Of a stretch of DNA of 64,000 bases, positions 62,383-64,000 are shown piece by piece (positions within the stretch are counted from its first letter, which is position 1; each line of letters opens with the position of its first letter). The position numbers and the translations under genes are program-made. Location: positions 72,590 through 136,589 of the forward strand of contig DELI01000007.1 in NCBI GenBank assembly GCA_002354335.1. Direction: 5' to 3'. This DNA comes from Sphingobacterium sp. UBA2700 (GTDB lineage: Bacteria; Bacteroidota; Bacteroidia; Sphingobacteriales; Sphingobacteriaceae). The notes under the pieces were generated by a model that worked only from the letters and a program-made list of their open reading frames with translations, had not been told where the DNA came from and ran no database searches.

Positions 62383-63414
62383 ATGGAATTAGGAATAGGC
62401 ATGTTTGGTGATTTACAAATAAATCCACAAACAGGTGAAATACAGAATACACAAGTTCGCTTAGGCGAAATCATAGAAGAGATCAAATTGATGGATGAAG
62501 TCGGCGTAGACTTCTTCGGTATGGGCGAGCACCACCGTGCAGACTATGCTGTTGCTTCCCCAGAGATAATCTTAGCCGCCGCCGCAACAGTGACGAAGAA
62601 CATCAAACTAGGAAGCGCAGTTTCCGTATTGAGCTCCGCAGATCCCGTAAAATTATATCAGGATTTCGCTACGGTCGACTTGTTGTCCAATGGTCGTGCG
62701 GAAATTATGGCGGGACGCGGTTCGTTCATTGAATCTTTCCCACTATTTGGTTTTGATTTAAAAGACTACAGCTCGCTATTCGAAGAGAAATTGAATCTTT
62801 TAACACGCTTAAATAACGCTGAGACTATCACTTGGACGGGCAAGCATCGCCCAAGCCTGATCAATCAATCGATCTATCCAAGACCAACCAACGGTAAAAT
62901 GCCGATCTGGGTTGCGGTAGGTGGTACAACAGAATCGGTTATCCGTGCCGGAAAATTAGGATTGCCCGTGATGTTCGCGATTATTGGCGGTTCGCCGATA
63001 AACTTCAAACCTTTGTTTGAGGTTTATGAACAAGCTTTTGTAGACTCCGGACATAACCGTGAGGATATGCAAGTCGGCGTGCATATGCATTCTTTCTTCG
63101 GGGAAGATTCGCAAGAAATAGCAAACTGGTACTACCCTTTCTACGCTGCACAAATGGATAGAATCGGGGCTTCCCGCGGCTGGCCTTCTTACCAACGCAC
63201 GCAATACGATTACGGCCGCTCAAGACATGGACACTTAATTGTTGGCGATGTCAACGAGTCGGTAGACAAAATCCTCCAAATGCAAGAAACTTTCGGTCTG
63301 ACCCGTTTCTCAGCGCACATGGACGTAGGTAGCCCGGACCATAGCAAAATGATGAAAGCTATCGAACTGTATGGTAATAAGATTATTCCACAGGTGAAGA
63401 AAGGACTTGTTTAG
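62383..63414 (+). CDS. LLM-class flavin-dependent oxidoreductase
   Basis: A 343-residue luciferase-like TIM barrel. MELGIGMFGDLQ, FGMGEHHRADYAVASPEIIL, KLGSAVSVLSSADPVKLYQD, RAEIMAGRGSFIESFPLFG and MPIWVAVGGTTESVIRAGKL are the usual FMN-binding strands of this class. It would use reduced flavin and oxygen on an unknown small substrate. It stands alone, and a TTAGAT-type repeat begins at its stop codon. Confidence 0.92.
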   Translation: MELGIGMFGDLQINPQTGEIQNTQVRLGEIIEEIKLMDEVGVDFFGMGEHHRADYAVASPEIILAAAATVTKNIKLGSAVSVLSSADPVKLYQDFATVDLLSNGRAEIMAGRGSFIESFPLFGFDLKDYSSLFEEKLNLLTRLNNAETITWTGKHRPSLINQSIYPRPTNGKMPIWVAVGGTTESVIRAGKLGLPVMFAIIGGSPINFKPLFEVYEQAFVDSGHNREDMQVGVHMHSFFGEDSQEIANWYYPFYAAQMDRIGASRGWPSYQRTQYDYGRSRHGHLIVGDVNESVDKILQMQETFGLTRFSAHMDVGSPDHSKMMKAIELYGNKIIPQVKKGLV

Positions 63415-63443
63415 ACATTAGATTTTAGATATGAGATATTAGA
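63412..63443 (+). repeat. TTAGAT-type element overlapping a stop codon
   Basis: TAGACATTAGATTTTAGATA followed by TGAGATATTAGA. It starts with the stop codon of the monooxygenase gene and matches, in the same sense relative to the gene, the element after the AraC-type gene at 15041-15080. Confidence 0.65.
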
Positions 63444-63505
63444 GCGAAGTCGGCTAAGTATAATTAGGCAGACTGCGTTGTAAGATAAGTCTACATAAAC
63501 TAAAT

Positions 63506-63590
63506 CACACCCAATACTAACCCCTATCAAAGCCCTTTCGAAGCGGCTATGATAGGGGGTTGTATTGGGTTTACATTGGGTTTGAAAGGG
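63506..63590 (-). repeat. Dispersed intergenic hairpin repeat, copy C (inverted)
   Basis: On the minus strand this reads CCCTTTCAAACCCAATGTA, then CCGCTTCGAAAGGGCT, like copies A and B. Pairing is near perfect: ACCCAATAC/GTATTGGGT (63509-63517, 63562-63570) and AACCCCTATCA/TGATAGGGGGTT (63519-63529, 63550-63561, one extra G), giving a stem of over 20 pairs. Confidence 0.75.
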
Positions 63591-63620
63591 AATTAAGCAG
63601 TATTTGGTAGGGTGTGTTGT

Positions 63621-63852
63621 TTTGAACCAGGCAAGGAAGGATGCAAGGATTGTCAGGATCGGGTGGAAATGAAAGATGAAAGGATTGGCAGGATGTCTGG
63701 TCTTTGAACCAGGAAAGGAAGGATGCAAGAATTGGCTGGATCAAGGTCATCCTTTTATCCTTCCTTTCCTGGTTCAGACAAAATAGAAATTTAAGGATTT
63801 AAGGATTGGTAGGATCCTGTTCATCCTAAAATCCTTTCTTTCCTGGTTCAAA
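63621..63852. repeat. Cluster of GAACCAGG elements in both orientations
   Basis: Forward units TTTGAACCAGGCAAGGAAGG (from 63621) and TTTGAACCAGGAAAGGAAGG (from 63703), reverse units TCCTTCCTTTCCTGGTTC (ending 63775) and ATCCTTTCTTTCCTGGTTCA (ending 63850), and partial AAGGATTGGCAGGAT-type tails at 63680 and 63800. The spacing is irregular. No open frame here looks coding. Confidence 0.75.
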
Positions 63853-64000
63853 ACAAATTTTCCTTACAGATTCAAAACAAACGAATACAATTTTCCTTTT
63901 TCGTTCAAAACGAACAAAACGAACAAAACGAACAAAATACCCCCGCTTTTCGCTAAAAGATAGCGACCATATCTAGCCGTCATATGTCCATCCCTGAAAT
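63853..64000. other. AT-rich end of the window with short tandem repeat
   Basis: Three tandem copies of AAAACGAAC (63907-63933), then a short GC-richer stretch. No gene is visible up to the right edge. With the repeats before it, the whole stretch 63415-64000 is non-coding. Confidence 0.6.

Noticed and set aside
63411..63728. 105-residue minus-strand frame at the right end
   Set aside because: It translates the hairpin and GAACCAGG repeats; its sequence follows repeat units and is not protein-like.
63600..63860. Possible CRISPR array
   Set aside because: Units occur in both orientations at irregular spacing with varying sequence, and no cas gene is present.
1..64000. tRNA, rRNA, riboswitch, insertion sequence or prophage
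   Set aside because: No cloverleaf-like, rRNA-like or known riboswitch sequence was recognised by eye, and no transposase, integrase or phage structural protein is encoded. A tool search for RNA families would be needed to exclude short RNAs.

Overview
The window looks like a chromosome segment of a Bacteroidota bacterium, most likely Sphingobacteriaceae (Sphingobacterium-like). The evidence is five SusC-type TonB-dependent receptors in 64 kb, four of them followed by SusD-type lipoproteins, a FecI/FecR pair, many lipoprotein signal peptides with a Cys after a short hydrophobic stretch, and start codons without Shine-Dalgarno sequences. I see no rRNA, tRNA, CRISPR array, transposase, integrase or phage gene.

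Layout. 1-2.9 kb: the 5' part of a susC running off the left edge, divergent from a GntR/UTRA repressor gene, with three TTGTATATACAA-like operators between them, then a small secreted protein. 3.2-8.4 kb: a complete susC-susD pair. 9-12.5 kb (minus): ribokinase, a GRP/DMT-type sugar permease and an exported ADP-ribosylglycohydrolase-family protein, which read as a ribose or ADP-ribose salvage operon; a nucleoside hydrolase and a sugar isomerase at 57.6-59.7 kb fit the same theme. 12.7-14.7 kb: two uncharacterised genes. 15-21.4 kb: a membrane-anchored AraC-type regulator divergent from a susC-susD pair whose SusC has two N-terminal carboxypeptidase-regulatory-like domains. 21.5-26.1 kb (minus): a TPR/coiled-coil/HTH regulator and a fimbrillin-like lipoprotein, each split by a one-base frameshift, plus two small genes. 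26.7-37.1 kb: a DUF4870 membrane protein, then ECF sigma factor, FecR, SusC with STN domain, SusD, a zinc metallohydrolase lipoprotein and a DUF4302 lipoprotein, a sigma/anti-sigma-controlled uptake locus.

37.8-57.5 kb is a maltodextrin/starch utilisation locus: LacI regulator, SLC45-type MFS sugar transporter, two esterases, a zinc alcohol dehydrogenase, AraC regulator, GH13 lipoprotein, phytanoyl-CoA dioxygenase-like protein, then SusC, SusD (frameshifted), SusE, neopullulanase-type GH13, beta-phosphoglucomutase and GH65 maltose phosphorylase. The inferred route is outer-membrane capture, periplasmic GH13 cleavage, MFS import, phosphorolysis of maltose by GH65 and conversion of beta-glucose 1-phosphate to glucose 6-phosphate. 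57.6-63.4 kb holds the nucleoside hydrolase and isomerase, a small lipoprotein, a glycosyltransferase, MiaE and a luciferase-like monooxygenase.

The least explained signal is intergenic. Three families of dispersed repeats occur in the gaps near 14.8-15.1, 37.2 and 63.4-63.9 kb: a long hairpin around CCCAATG...GAAAGGG...CATTGGG, a GAACCAGGAAAGGAAGGAT element present many times and in both orientations, and a TTAGAT-type element lying directly after two stop codons. Three genes are broken by single-base frame changes, two of them in homopolymer runs and the third at a GG doublet, which may be assembly errors, phase-variable sites or real decay.
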